Below, in pieces: positions 32,543-40,169 of a DNA stretch of 64,000 nt. Numbering within the stretch: position 1 is the stretch's first letter; each line of letters starts with the position of its first letter. The notes beneath the pieces were generated by a model, which had not been told where the DNA came from, searched no databases, and worked only from the letters and a program-made list of their open reading frames with translations. The position numbers and the translations under genes are program-made. This stretch comes from DSSB01 sp046346845. Its GTDB lineage: Bacteria; UBA10199; DSSB01. Location: contig JAXMHH010000001.1 in the NCBI GenBank assembly GCA_046346845.1, positions 558,001 through 622,000 of the forward strand. The letters run 5' to 3'.

Positions 32543-33361
32543 ATGGACCTTGGCACGCTGGAAACTCAATCCACCGCCGAACTCTTTCTCACCTTATTGC
32601 AAGTAATGGACGAGCTGCGCGGGCCTCGAGGCTGTCCCTGGGACAAGAAGCAGACCCCCTCCTCCCTGGTCCCCTGTCTCCTGGAGGAAACCTACGAGGT
32701 CATCGCGGCCATCGACGGCGGGGATCCCCAAAATTTGCGGGAAGAATTGGGCGACCTCCTCCTCCAAGTCGTTTTCCACAGCCGCATCGCCTCCGAGGAA
32801 AAGAGCTTCGAGATGGGCGATGTCCTCCGGCACCTGATCGAAAAGTTGGTCCGCAGGCATCCCCATGTCTTTGCGGAGGGCGAGGTCCAGGAGGCCGAGG
32901 AGGCCCTCCGGCAATGGGAACAGATCAAGGCCCGGGAAAAGGACCCCGAGACCTCGCTCCTCGCGGGAGTCCCCCTGCAGCTGCCCGCCCTCGCCCGGGC
33001 CTACCGCCTGGGCAGCAAGGCCTCGCGCGTCGGCTTTGATTGGCCCGATATCGAGGGAGTCTTGTCCAAGGTTTCGGAAGAATTGCTTGAACTCAAGGAA
33101 GGCATCGCCTTGGAAAACCAGGATGCCGTCGAAGAAGAGTTCGGCGACCTGCTGTTCTCGCTCGCCCAGGTTGCGCGCTTTCTGAAGATCAATCCGGAGG
33201 AGGCCCTGCGTAAAAGCACCTTGAAGTTCCAACGCCGCTTCGAGCGGATCGAAAAGCAGGCTCAAGGCACCGGCAAAACGCTCTCGGAACTTTCTCCGGA
33301 GGAATTGGACAGACTCTGGGAGGCGGCCAAGTCGTTCACAGATTCTGTTAAGAACTTGTGA
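32543..33361 (+). CDS. mazG: Nucleoside triphosphate pyrophosphohydrolase MazG
   Basis: A 272-residue protein with two tandem MazG helical domains. The catalytic first repeat has RGPRGCPWDKKQTPSSLVPC followed by the Mg2+-binding EExxE...ExxD pattern in LLEETYEVIAAI and LREELGDLLLQVVFH. The second repeat has EELLELKEGI and EEEFGDLLFSLAQVARF. It hydrolyses NTPs and dNTPs to monophosphates and helps clear (p)ppGpp or damaged nucleotides. ATG 32543 has a weak upstream site (GAAGG two bases away). Length matches E. coli MazG. Confidence 0.96.
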   Translation: MDLGTLETQSTAELFLTLLQVMDELRGPRGCPWDKKQTPSSLVPCLLEETYEVIAAIDGGDPQNLREELGDLLLQVVFHSRIASEEKSFEMGDVLRHLIEKLVRRHPHVFAEGEVQEAEEALRQWEQIKAREKDPETSLLAGVPLQLPALARAYRLGSKASRVGFDWPDIEGVLSKVSEELLELKEGIALENQDAVEEEFGDLLFSLAQVARFLKINPEEALRKSTLKFQRRFERIEKQAQGTGKTLSELSPEELDRLWEAAKSFTDSVKNL

Positions 33362-33504
33362 TTAAGTCGGTGAATAACGCGAGACCGCTCGGACTCCGGC
33401 GGAATTTCCCGAATCAGGACGCCTTATATCAAGGGCCGCGCTTCGCACCGGCATCGGAAAGTCGGCTTAGCACTTTGCATAATTTTTAAGCAGCGTTTTA
33501 CCGG

Positions 33505-33861
33505 ATGAACAAGCCCCACTCAAAATGGATGCCCTACCTGCTCAGCGCCGCAGTCATTCCAGGGGCCGGCCAATGGTACCTGGGACAACGCCTCAAAGGG
33601 GGCTTCATGATGGTGGTGACCCTCTTGTTGGTGATGGGAGGAACGGCGCGGTTTCTCTCGGTGGTATTCGCCCTCGCCAACCAAGCGGGGGTGAGCCGTC
33701 CGCCCCGCCTCAATCCCTTCCCAGTCTTGGGGAGGGCTTGGCATCTGGACGAAAAGGTTCTCTTGGCTTTCCTTTTGAGCCTGGCGGCGATATGGCTCCT
33801 GTCGATTTTAGATCTGTGGCTCCAGCCCAAGGAGGATTCCGCGAAATGCCGACAGCCCTAA
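33505..33861 (+). CDS. Small membrane protein (TM2/DUF5683-like)
   Basis: A 118-residue protein with two or three membrane helices. Helix 1 and the loop contain LLSAAVIPGAGQWYLGQRLKGG, a pattern (PGxGQxYxGxxxxG) common to TM2-like small membrane proteins. Helix 2 is MMVVTLLLVMGGTARFLSVV and helix 3 is VLLAFLLSLAAIWLLSILDLWL. The ATG at 33505 has no clear ribosome binding site. The 3' end overlaps the next gene's start by 16 bases. A role is not known for this type. Confidence 0.7.
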   Translation: MNKPHSKWMPYLLSAAVIPGAGQWYLGQRLKGGFMMVVTLLLVMGGTARFLSVVFALANQAGVSRPPRLNPFPVLGRAWHLDEKVLLAFLLSLAAIWLLSILDLWLQPKEDSAKCRQP

Positions 33862-34691
33862 GTTCTCGCTTTATCTCATGCCTGTTGCTGGGCCTGGTCT
33901 CCATCGGCCTCGCCTGTCACCGGGCCCCTTCGCCCGACCGTCCCATCGAGGCGCCCAAGGCAAACCCCGGAAAGAAACTCGAGGGCAAGGACCTCATCCT
34001 CCGCAAGGGCCTTGAAATCAAGATAGTATCCCCCGACGGCGGGAAGCGAACGCTGCGCATCGACAATCCCAGCGGGGCCGAAGGGCTCACCTTCGAATGG
34101 CGCCTTGCGAGCAAGGGCGATGCAACCGAGACCCGCCCCAGCCCGGGCGCGGCTTCGCTGGAGAATTCCGGAAAAATGACCCTCGCCAATACGGTCGACG
34201 GGCGGCGCATGACCCTGCCGGCCTTCTGGCCAGGCGGGGAGCTGTTCATGTCCAATAGCTCGGCGCTCTGGCTCTCCGATCGGGCCTTCAGCGAGCTGAA
34301 AAAGGACGGCAAGACCCAATGGACGCTCGGCCTGCTCGACAACCCCCTCATCGGCCCGCTTCAGGGAAACGACCTCGTGGAGGCCAGCCTTGAGATGACG
34401 GGGCGCAGCCTGGACAACAAGCCCGAGCAGAAGGCCCAGGCCCAGGAACTGAAAGTGACGGACAAATCGGCCGATTTCGCGCTGAAGTTGAACGGCGCCG
34501 ACGCCGAGGTGGAGGTGATCGAGGCGGGCAATTGGTTGGCGAGGCTAAAAATCCTCGACAATACCCAGAATCCCCTCATCGTCGAATTTGAGGTGGCCCC
34601 CGAGGCCAAGGGCACCGCGGCCCTCTTCATGCCCCTGCGTTGGATCCAGGATAAGCTCAATTACCGGGTGGAAGAGATCTCGCTGCAATAG
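33846..34691 (+). CDS. Putative lipoprotein of unknown function
   Basis: A 281-residue protein. The N-terminus PTALSSRFISCLLLGLVSIG followed by LAC resembles a lipoprotein signal peptide, with Cys near position 24, although the residue at -3 (Gly) is atypical. The mature part is hydrophilic and beta-rich (EIKIVSPDGGKRTLRIDNPS; GLTFEWRLASKG; NPLIVEFEVAPEAKG; LNYRVEEISLQ). The ATG at 33846 lies within the end of the preceding small membrane protein gene, so the pair is likely translated together. No domain is recognised. It is followed directly by a terminator that belongs to the opposite-strand tRNA-Leu. Confidence 0.72.
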   Translation: MPTALSSRFISCLLLGLVSIGLACHRAPSPDRPIEAPKANPGKKLEGKDLILRKGLEIKIVSPDGGKRTLRIDNPSGAEGLTFEWRLASKGDATETRPSPGAASLENSGKMTLANTVDGRRMTLPAFWPGGELFMSNSSALWLSDRAFSELKKDGKTQWTLGLLDNPLIGPLQGNDLVEASLEMTGRSLDNKPEQKAQAQELKVTDKSADFALKLNGADAEVEVIEAGNWLARLKILDNTQNPLIVEFEVAPEAKGTAALFMPLRWIQDKLNYRVEEISLQ

Positions 34692-34694
34692 GGT

Positions 34695-34724
34695 AAAAAA
34701 AAAAGGGACTCCCTGGGGAGTCCC
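34695..34724 (-). terminator. Intrinsic terminator of tRNA-Leu
   Basis: Perfect 9-bp stem GGGACTCCC/GGGAGTCCC (34705-34713 with 34716-34724) with a two-base centre, then ten T on the minus strand (34704-34695). It starts three bases past the encoded CCA. Confidence 0.92.
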
Positions 34725-34727
34725 TGC

Positions 34728-34814
<87 letters not shown>

Positions 34815-34819
34815 GATTC

Positions 34820-34944
34820 GCTCGGCCCGGCAAAGCCGGACCTCGCTAAAGCCCAGGGGGAGAATTCCATTCTCCCCCTTCAACCCCCATCGGTTTCGGT
34901 GGGAGCCGTTTGAGTGCTCGGCCCGGCAAAGCCGGACCTCGCTA
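34820..34944. repeat. 29-bp direct repeat with internal hairpins, upstream of tRNA-Leu
   Basis: A 29-base sequence beginning GCTCGGCCCGG and ending CTCGCTA occurs identically at 34820-34848 and 34916-34944. Each copy contains the hairpin CCGGC-AAA-GCCGG. Between them sits a perfect 10-bp inverted repeat, GGGGGAGAAT/ATTCTCCCCC (34856-34878, three-base loop). The arrangement looks like a REP/BIME-type intergenic palindromic element. Confidence 0.7.
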
Positions 34945-35070
34945 GAGCCGCCCACCTTCAAGCAGTTTTCGCGAAATTTGTCTAGCGCCTTCACCGGCCA
35001 AGCGAGCCCTAGGAGCCGGCCCCGCAGCCCGGCTGCCAAAATATCCACGAGGTGTTAGGATCAAGGCTTC

Positions 35071-36624
35071 ATGGCAGACACCTCTTTGAGCCCGCTGGAA
35101 TTCGACCGGTCCCCCGCCTACCTCCAATGGCGCTTGGACCGGATCGCCCGTCGTAACGGTCTACGTATCGGCAATTTGACATCGTTTCGCGACGAGGTGC
35201 TCGCACTGCTCGGCCGCGGCCCGGAGGGCCCCGCGCTCGCCCGGTGCCGGCAGGGTATCCGCGAGGATTTCGAAATCGTTCAGTCCCGACGGCTGGAGGC
35301 GGACCCGGCACGCTACGATTTAGCCGTGAAACGCCTGATGCGCCTGGCCCGGCACTACAGTCTGGATTTCCCCGGCCCTACTCCCCGCTTCCTGCTGAAG
35401 AGCCTCCCGTCCTACGCCGCGACCGGGAACCCTCGGCCCCAGGACGCCAGGGCGGAACGCCTCGCCTACTACGAACAATACGTCTCGAAGCACCATGCGA
35501 CGGTGCATCAAGCCCTCCCCGTGAGCTATGACGCCGCGGCCACCGCCTGCCTGAGCCATATTTGGGAAGCCTTACCCAAGACCCAGCCCCCGCGCCTTCA
35601 AGTCGACCGGCTTTGGCAATACCAGGCGCTGGACTTCGCAAGCTCCATCCCGGGTGGCCAGGCCCGAATCCGGGACGTCGCCGAACTCCTGAAGCCCCTG
35701 GCGCCCGACGAGGACATCGCTCCCAAGGAGACGCTCGAACGGGCCCTCCAGCTGGCGGCCGAGCGGGGTTGCGCCGAGACCGCGCAACAGATCGTCGAGA
35801 TGGAGATCCCCTGCGGGCTGATGCTCTTTGGCACCGAGGCCATGCGCCTGAACGGGGATTTCGGCGAACTCTCCAATTTCGTGGGAAAGATCGAGGCGAC
35901 GCTCGGGAGATCGGTGCGGTTGATAAGCTCCAGCGGGGACCGCATGAGCCTGCGGATCCCCTCCGCCAGCCTCTTGGATGCCTTGTTGGAAACCGTCCTC
36001 CCGGAACGCTGCCCGCGATTCCATTTCGTCGACGGCGCAATTAGCACAAAAGAATTCAACGATCTGCATGCCCAGTGGAAAATTCCCGTAGGGCTGTCCC
36101 GACAAGCCATCTATCTCAAGGATTTCGGCGTTAAGGTGCATCCCTTCTTCTACACCTTCCACGATTACTTCCACGGCTACATGGCGACCTACTTGCCGGC
36201 CTCGGTGGTCGCGACCTGCGTCGAGCTGTACCGCCTGGCGAGCCGCCTGCCCGCCGATTCACCCTTTCTCCGCCACCATCTCAACGCCCTCCTCGATCTC
36301 GATCCCGGAATCTCCGAAGACCGGTCGATGTTGAGGTTTTTCAAAAAATCCCTGAACCCGCTCAACAAGGTGATGGGAGACTTGGAAAGATTGGAAAACT
36401 CCAGCCGCCTGGGGGTTGCGAGCGATTTGCGGGCAGGTATCCGCTTTTTGGAAAACTACCTCCACATCCTGCGCGAAAACCCGGCGGCGAATCCGGAGAC
36501 GGCGGCCCATTTTCTGGAGATCGAAACCGACCTGGAACTCCGGCTGCGCGCGTTCCAAAACGAGCTGGAGGCACAGCTCAGCGCCGGGGGCGTGGAAGCC
36601 ATTCCCGAAACGATGCCGACTTGA
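35071..36624 (+). CDS. Unknown protein with an HDxxH motif (517 aa)
   Basis: No signal peptide and no membrane segment; mostly helical. I do not recognise the family. The most striking segment is HPFFYTFHDYFHGYMATYLP (H357, H364, D365, H368), an aromatic- and histidine-rich stretch with HDxxH spacing like a metal site. CVELYRLASRLP follows, with a Glu 17 residues past the last His. Other regular parts are a helical N-terminal third, a Leu-rich middle (LLKPLAPDEDIAPKETLERA) and a coiled coil near the C-terminus. ATG 35071 with AAGG upstream. It stands alone between tRNA-Leu and a convergent radical SAM gene. An enzyme is possible, but nothing proves it. Confidence 0.68.
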   Translation: MADTSLSPLEFDRSPAYLQWRLDRIARRNGLRIGNLTSFRDEVLALLGRGPEGPALARCRQGIREDFEIVQSRRLEADPARYDLAVKRLMRLARHYSLDFPGPTPRFLLKSLPSYAATGNPRPQDARAERLAYYEQYVSKHHATVHQALPVSYDAAATACLSHIWEALPKTQPPRLQVDRLWQYQALDFASSIPGGQARIRDVAELLKPLAPDEDIAPKETLERALQLAAERGCAETAQQIVEMEIPCGLMLFGTEAMRLNGDFGELSNFVGKIEATLGRSVRLISSSGDRMSLRIPSASLLDALLETVLPERCPRFHFVDGAISTKEFNDLHAQWKIPVGLSRQAIYLKDFGVKVHPFFYTFHDYFHGYMATYLPASVVATCVELYRLASRLPADSPFLRHHLNALLDLDPGISEDRSMLRFFKKSLNPLNKVMGDLERLENSSRLGVASDLRAGIRFLENYLHILRENPAANPETAAHFLEIETDLELRLRAFQNELEAQLSAGGVEAIPETMPT

Positions 36625-36698
36625 TCCTCGGCGTCTATCGCTTGGATGGTTCCGCGCTCGACACGGATGGGGCAATTTGAGAGGCGACCTGCGAGGGT

Positions 36699-37643
36699 TC
36701 AGGCGACGCCGGCGGAAGGAGCCCGGTCTAAACCCGCCGGGGAATCCTGCCGGCGCCAATTGTCGACAGAGCTCGCGGCCCGCACGCAGCCCAGGGTGCA
36801 TTTATCCTGGCAGGACTTGTAGGTATAGAATTCCCGGCGCAAGTCTTCGAAGGTATACTCCATCAAATCCTTGCGAAACGCTTCCCGCGTTTGGGAGCAC
36901 CAGCTCACCACGCCCTCCTCGTCGACATAGAGGTAGCGGCTGCCGGCGCGGCACTTGAAGGGAGCCGCGCCGGTGCGGATCATCTCGTAGCGGTAATCGG
37001 TGAACTCGGGAAAACCCTTGGGAATCAATTTCTTGATCTTCTCGAAAACCGCCAGCTGCTCGGAGTCGAGCTTCACCTGCCCGTCTTGGTCGTGGATGAT
37101 CAAGACCCGCGGCTTGAAGCCCATGTCTTTCGCGAATTGGATGACCTCATAGGTCTCCTGCGGCGGGCAGGAGCCGATCACCCCCGAGACGACCACCTCG
37201 AATTTCGCATAGTCCTTGAGGTAGCCCAGTCGCTTGCGCAGGCTGTCGAGCACCTTCACAGTGACCTCGTTGGGCTTCACCCCGTCGATGGAGATCTGCA
37301 TCGCCTGGAGGCCCGCATCGTTCAGCGACTCGATCAGCTCTTGCTTGAGGTAAAAGCCGTTGGTGATCATCGAGGTGTTCAGGAATTTCAACTCCCGCCG
37401 GCAGTAGCGGATCAGCTCGGGGAGGTCCGGATGCATGGTCGGTTCCCCGCCCGTGAGGTTGATGGAATAGGCGCCCAGCTCTTTTAGCTTGCGGGCGCGC
37501 GCCTTCAGGGTTGCGAGCGGGATGGGGTCGGACTTTTGGTCGAATTCGTTGCAGTAGGTGCAGCTCAGGTTGCAGCGGCGGATCACCACCAATTGGGTGA
37601 ACCAGGGCGAATAACGTATGCGATTGATCAAGCCAATAGACAT
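36699..37643 (-). CDS. Radical SAM protein with C-terminal cysteine-rich (SPASM-like) region
   Basis: A 314-residue protein. The radical SAM cluster is in VIRRCNLSCTYCNEFDQ (CxxxCxxC, about residues 26-33), then INLTGGEPTMHPDLPELI (GGEP) and LQAMQISIDGVKPNEVTVKV. The C-terminal part has further cysteines: FKCRAGSRYLYVDEEGVVSWCS and CQDKCTLGC, fitting an auxiliary Fe-S cluster of SPASM/twitch type. ATG 37643 is chosen because the core domain begins right after it; the ribosome binding site is weak. It is the last gene of the cluster 39916 to 36699 that also encodes a nucleotidyltransferase, a HAD phosphatase and a CDP-alcohol transferase. The substrate is unknown. Confidence 0.88.
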   Translation of the reverse strand: MSIGLINRIRYSPWFTQLVVIRRCNLSCTYCNEFDQKSDPIPLATLKARARKLKELGAYSINLTGGEPTMHPDLPELIRYCRRELKFLNTSMITNGFYLKQELIESLNDAGLQAMQISIDGVKPNEVTVKVLDSLRKRLGYLKDYAKFEVVVSGVIGSCPPQETYEVIQFAKDMGFKPRVLIIHDQDGQVKLDSEQLAVFEKIKKLIPKGFPEFTDYRYEMIRTGAAPFKCRAGSRYLYVDEEGVVSWCSQTREAFRKDLMEYTFEDLRREFYTYKSCQDKCTLGCVRAASSVDNWRRQDSPAGLDRAPSAGVA

Positions 37644-37695
37644 ATTCGACGGAAGGGCGGGATTAGCATCGCCAAGGAGCGAAGTAAATACGGAT

Positions 37696-38454
37696 TTAGC
37701 GGAAGCGGGAGGCGCTTTCGAGGTCCTCGGCCTCCAAGGCGCGCAGCGCGGCCTCGGCTTTGGCCAGGTCCTCACGGGTGTCGACTTCGTGCCAAACGTT
37801 CTTATCGAAGGAAACGACGCGAATCGCCTCGCCCTGGGAAGCCAAGAGGGGCAGGACGTTTTCCACCACCGCCTTGTCACCGAAGGCCTGGGCCGTCTCG
37901 GCGAGGGCCTCGCGGTAGAGCTCGACGCGGTCGGAGGTCATATAGGTGAGGCCGACGTATCCGGCATCGTAGCTCTCCAGGGTCTTGCTCATGTTGACCA
38001 GACGCTTGTCGGCGTCGAGCAAGACCTTCATCTCGTCCTCGGCCAACGGCCTCAGGAAATCGCAAAAGATGGTCGGAGCGGCCCGCTCTTGGAGGATGAA
38101 GGCCCAAGTGGCTTCGGAGAAGACGTGGTCGACGTTGCAGACCAAGAAGGAGGAGCTCAGGTACGGCAGCGCGGCTTCCATCGTGTAGAGATTTCCGCGG
38201 GTGAATTGGCGGTTTTCCACCAAGCGCAGGCGGTCGCCGAACAGGCTGTAATGCTCGTCGAGATGGCGCTCGAGATTGCCGTGCTCGAAACCGCCCACCA
38301 CGATCACTTCTTCCACCCGCTTGCTGGCCAGGAGCCTTGGCAGGGTGTAGTCGATCAGGGGCTTGCCGTTGAGGCGAATCAAGGCCTTGGGCAAGGCCCG
38401 GGTCAGGTGGCCCAAACGAAGCCCCATGCCGGCCGCCAGCAGGACTACTTGCAT
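37696..38454 (-). CDS. Sugar/polyol-phosphate nucleotidyltransferase (IPCT-like)
   Basis: A 252-residue NTP-transferase fold. The N-terminal signature is LAAGMGLRLGHLTRALPKAL (GxGxR...PK, K23), followed by GKPLIDYTL. Asp109 in CNVDHVFS is the expected metal ligand. NRQFTRGNLYTMEAALPYLS matches the substrate loop seen in inositol-1-phosphate or phosphocholine cytidylyltransferases, and a C-terminal WHEVDTREDL gives the second metal site. Together with the adjacent CDP-alcohol transferase, the most likely reaction is making a CDP-activated polyol phosphate. In some archaea and bacteria these two activities are fused in one IPCT/DIPPS protein; here they are separate genes. It overlaps the HAD gene by 10 bases. 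Confidence 0.82.
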   Translation of the reverse strand: MQVVLLAAGMGLRLGHLTRALPKALIRLNGKPLIDYTLPRLLASKRVEEVIVVGGFEHGNLERHLDEHYSLFGDRLRLVENRQFTRGNLYTMEAALPYLSSSFLVCNVDHVFSEATWAFILQERAAPTIFCDFLRPLAEDEMKVLLDADKRLVNMSKTLESYDAGYVGLTYMTSDRVELYREALAETAQAFGDKAVVENVLPLLASQGEAIRVVSFDKNVWHEVDTREDLAKAEAALRALEAEDLESASRFR

Positions 38455-39101
38455 AATACCCCCATCAATTCGTGGAGACCGCGAATGGTCGTGGCCTCCG
38501 GATGCACTTCGTTGAACTGCTCTTCGCGGAAAGTCCCCACGCGCCCGACGAAATCGACGCCGAATTCCAGGGCCTGCCGCGCGTCATGCAGGGAATCTCC
38601 GACGAACAGCAGGTCGGAGGGATCGGCCGCGAAATGGCTCAGCACCTGTTGAAAATGGGCCCGCCCCTTGGAAAAGCCCTCCCGAAAACCCAGCACCAGG
38701 TCGAAGCGGGTCTCGGGACGGCGCTGGAGATAGGCCTCGACCAGTTCTTGGCCGTTGTTCGAGGAGACTACGGCCCGTACGCCCCGCCTTTGCAGCTCGG
38801 CGATGGCCTTGGGCACTTCCTGGAAAAACGGGGTGGCGAAATAGTCGGAACGCTTGCGCTCCTCGAAGGCGGCCGCCACCCCCGCATTTCGGGCGTCGGA
38901 GGGGAACAGGGCCTGCAACTGTTGGAAGAAGGGCATCCCGGAGGTCTTCAGGTAATCCTCCCGGGCGGACTCGGCCGCCACGCCGTAGCTGTCCGAGATC
39001 AATTCTGCCGCCAGATCGGCGAAGCCGCCCATCGAATCGACCAGGGTACCGTCGAAATCGAAGACGCAAACCGACTTGTTGGGCGGCCCTTCGTAGCTCA
39101 T
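38445..39101 (-). CDS. HAD-superfamily phosphatase
   Basis: A 218-residue protein. Motif I is VCVFDFDGTLVDS (nucleophile D15, acid/base D17), motif II is AVVSSNNGQELVEAYL, and motif III/IV is LLFVGDSLHDARQALE. The cap domain is helical, like phosphoglycolate phosphatase (subfamily IA). ATG 39101 shares its A with the TGA of the upstream CDP-alcohol transferase gene (TGATG) and the 3' end overlaps the nucleotidyltransferase, so all three are coupled. In this setting it may dephosphorylate a phosphodiester intermediate or a polyol phosphate. Confidence 0.85.
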   Translation of the reverse strand: MSYEGPPNKSVCVFDFDGTLVDSMGGFADLAAELISDSYGVAAESAREDYLKTSGMPFFQQLQALFPSDARNAGVAAAFEERKRSDYFATPFFQEVPKAIAELQRRGVRAVVSSNNGQELVEAYLQRRPETRFDLVLGFREGFSKGRAHFQQVLSHFAADPSDLLFVGDSLHDARQALEFGVDFVGRVGTFREEQFNEVHPEATTIRGLHELMGVLCK

Positions 39102-39916
39102 CAGGAAGACACCCCCGTCGCCTCCTCGTTGACCACCGCTTGGGCGGCCAGGGCCTTGCGGGCCCGCCGTCCCTTGAAGGCGATCACCGAGAGGACAATG
39201 GCCACCGCGGTGGTGCCGAGGGCCGCGAAGAACACGATGGCCTCGGGCCAACCCAACAGGGCCAAGGAGAAGAAGAGAAAGGCGAAGAAATCCTTTTTCA
39301 CCAAAAATTTTCCGTAGTGGACGGCCTTGGCGACTAAGGGATTCTGCCGCTTCGCCCGGGCGCTGACGACTTCCTTCTCGTAGGTGACCAGGGAGGCGGA
39401 GGAATTCTTCTGCTGGATCAGGTAGCTGATCATGATGCTGAGCAGGACGGCGAAGGAGAGGAGCGCCAGCTTGGCCAGATGCAGTATCCAGACCGCATGG
39501 GTCTCGCGATAGAGCCCGAAGGTCACGCCGGTGATGAAAACCACGAAGGAGAGATTATCCCCCACTGTGTCGAACCAGGCCCCGAACTTCGTCGCCTTAT
39601 GGTTGAGCTTGGCGACCTCGCCGTCGCAACCGTCGAAGATCGAGACCAATTGGAAGAGGATGCCCGCCAAGACCAAATTGCCATAGCCACCCCAGGAGGC
39701 CATCAATCCCGAGAATAGGCCGAGCAGCAAATTGGCAAAGGTGATTTGATTGGGGGTGATCCCCGTTCGGGCCAGCAGGATGCTGATCGGCAGGGAAATC
39801 CGTTTATTGATATTGCGGGCGATCCAGGCATCGGTGGAGCCCAGGATCTTTTGGCTGCAGGCCTGTTCGGAGGGGCTAAGCCGGAGCAACCTTAAGGGGA
39901 AAGGAAGTTTACTCAT
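39101..39916 (-). CDS. CDP-alcohol phosphatidyltransferase family protein (DIPPS-like)
   Basis: A 271-residue integral membrane enzyme with about six helices. The CDP-alcohol motif is present as DGCDGEVAK plus GAWFDTVGD (D95, D98, G99, A102, K103, G112, D116, D120). The usual Arg after Ala is Lys here. The preceding stretch (STDAWIARNINKRISLPISI, then TGITPNQIT) resembles the C-terminal half of inositol-1-phosphate cytidylyltransferase/di-myo-inositol-phosphate synthases more than PgsA or PssA. It would join a CDP-activated head group to a second alcohol, making a phosphodiester. ATG 39916; a TTGACA/TATAAC promoter lies about 150 bp upstream. Confidence 0.86.
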   Translation of the reverse strand: MSKLPFPLRLLRLSPSEQACSQKILGSTDAWIARNINKRISLPISILLARTGITPNQITFANLLLGLFSGLMASWGGYGNLVLAGILFQLVSIFDGCDGEVAKLNHKATKFGAWFDTVGDNLSFVVFITGVTFGLYRETHAVWILHLAKLALLSFAVLLSIMISYLIQQKNSSASLVTYEKEVVSARAKRQNPLVAKAVHYGKFLVKKDFFAFLFFSLALLGWPEAIVFFAALGTTAVAIVLSVIAFKGRRARKALAAQAVVNEEATGVSS

Positions 39917-40061
39917 AGCGTCAAGAATCCCTTCTTCTCATCAGACCGGGAGCCCATCATGAAAGATATACGACACCCACTTCCGTCCCCGATTCAAGGG
40001 CCCCAGAAAAATTTTAGCCTTCCTTGGCCAAGCTAGCGAGAAGTTTGAAGATTATCGGGCG

Positions 40062-40091
40062 GTTATAAGGTTTTTGACAAGCCGGTGTCAA
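40062..40091 (-). promoter_or_regulatory. Promoter of the CDP-alcohol cluster within an inverted repeat
   Basis: On the minus strand, TTGACA (40091-40086), 18 bp, TATAAC (40067-40062). The -35 is one arm of a perfect inverted repeat TTGACA-6 bp-TGTCAA (40074-40091). The plus-strand TTGACA has no good -10, so the repeat may instead be an operator for the divergent flippase gene at 40170. Confidence 0.55.
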
Positions 40092-40169
40092 CGGCAAACT
40101 CCCGTAACCGTGGCATTTTTGCCTATCCAGCGGACTTGCAATCGGTTACAAAGGCCAACCAATAACCCC

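Noticed and set aside
33460..33495. Possible sigma-54 promoter upstream of the small membrane protein at 33505
   Set aside because: GGCTTAGCACTTTGCA resembles the consensus, but GG and GC are 11 bp apart instead of 10 and the -24 element does not match.
40074..40102. Plus-strand promoter for the flippase gene from TTGACA at 40074
   Set aside because: No acceptable -10 lies 16-18 bp downstream. The element works better as the mirror arm of the minus-strand promoter.
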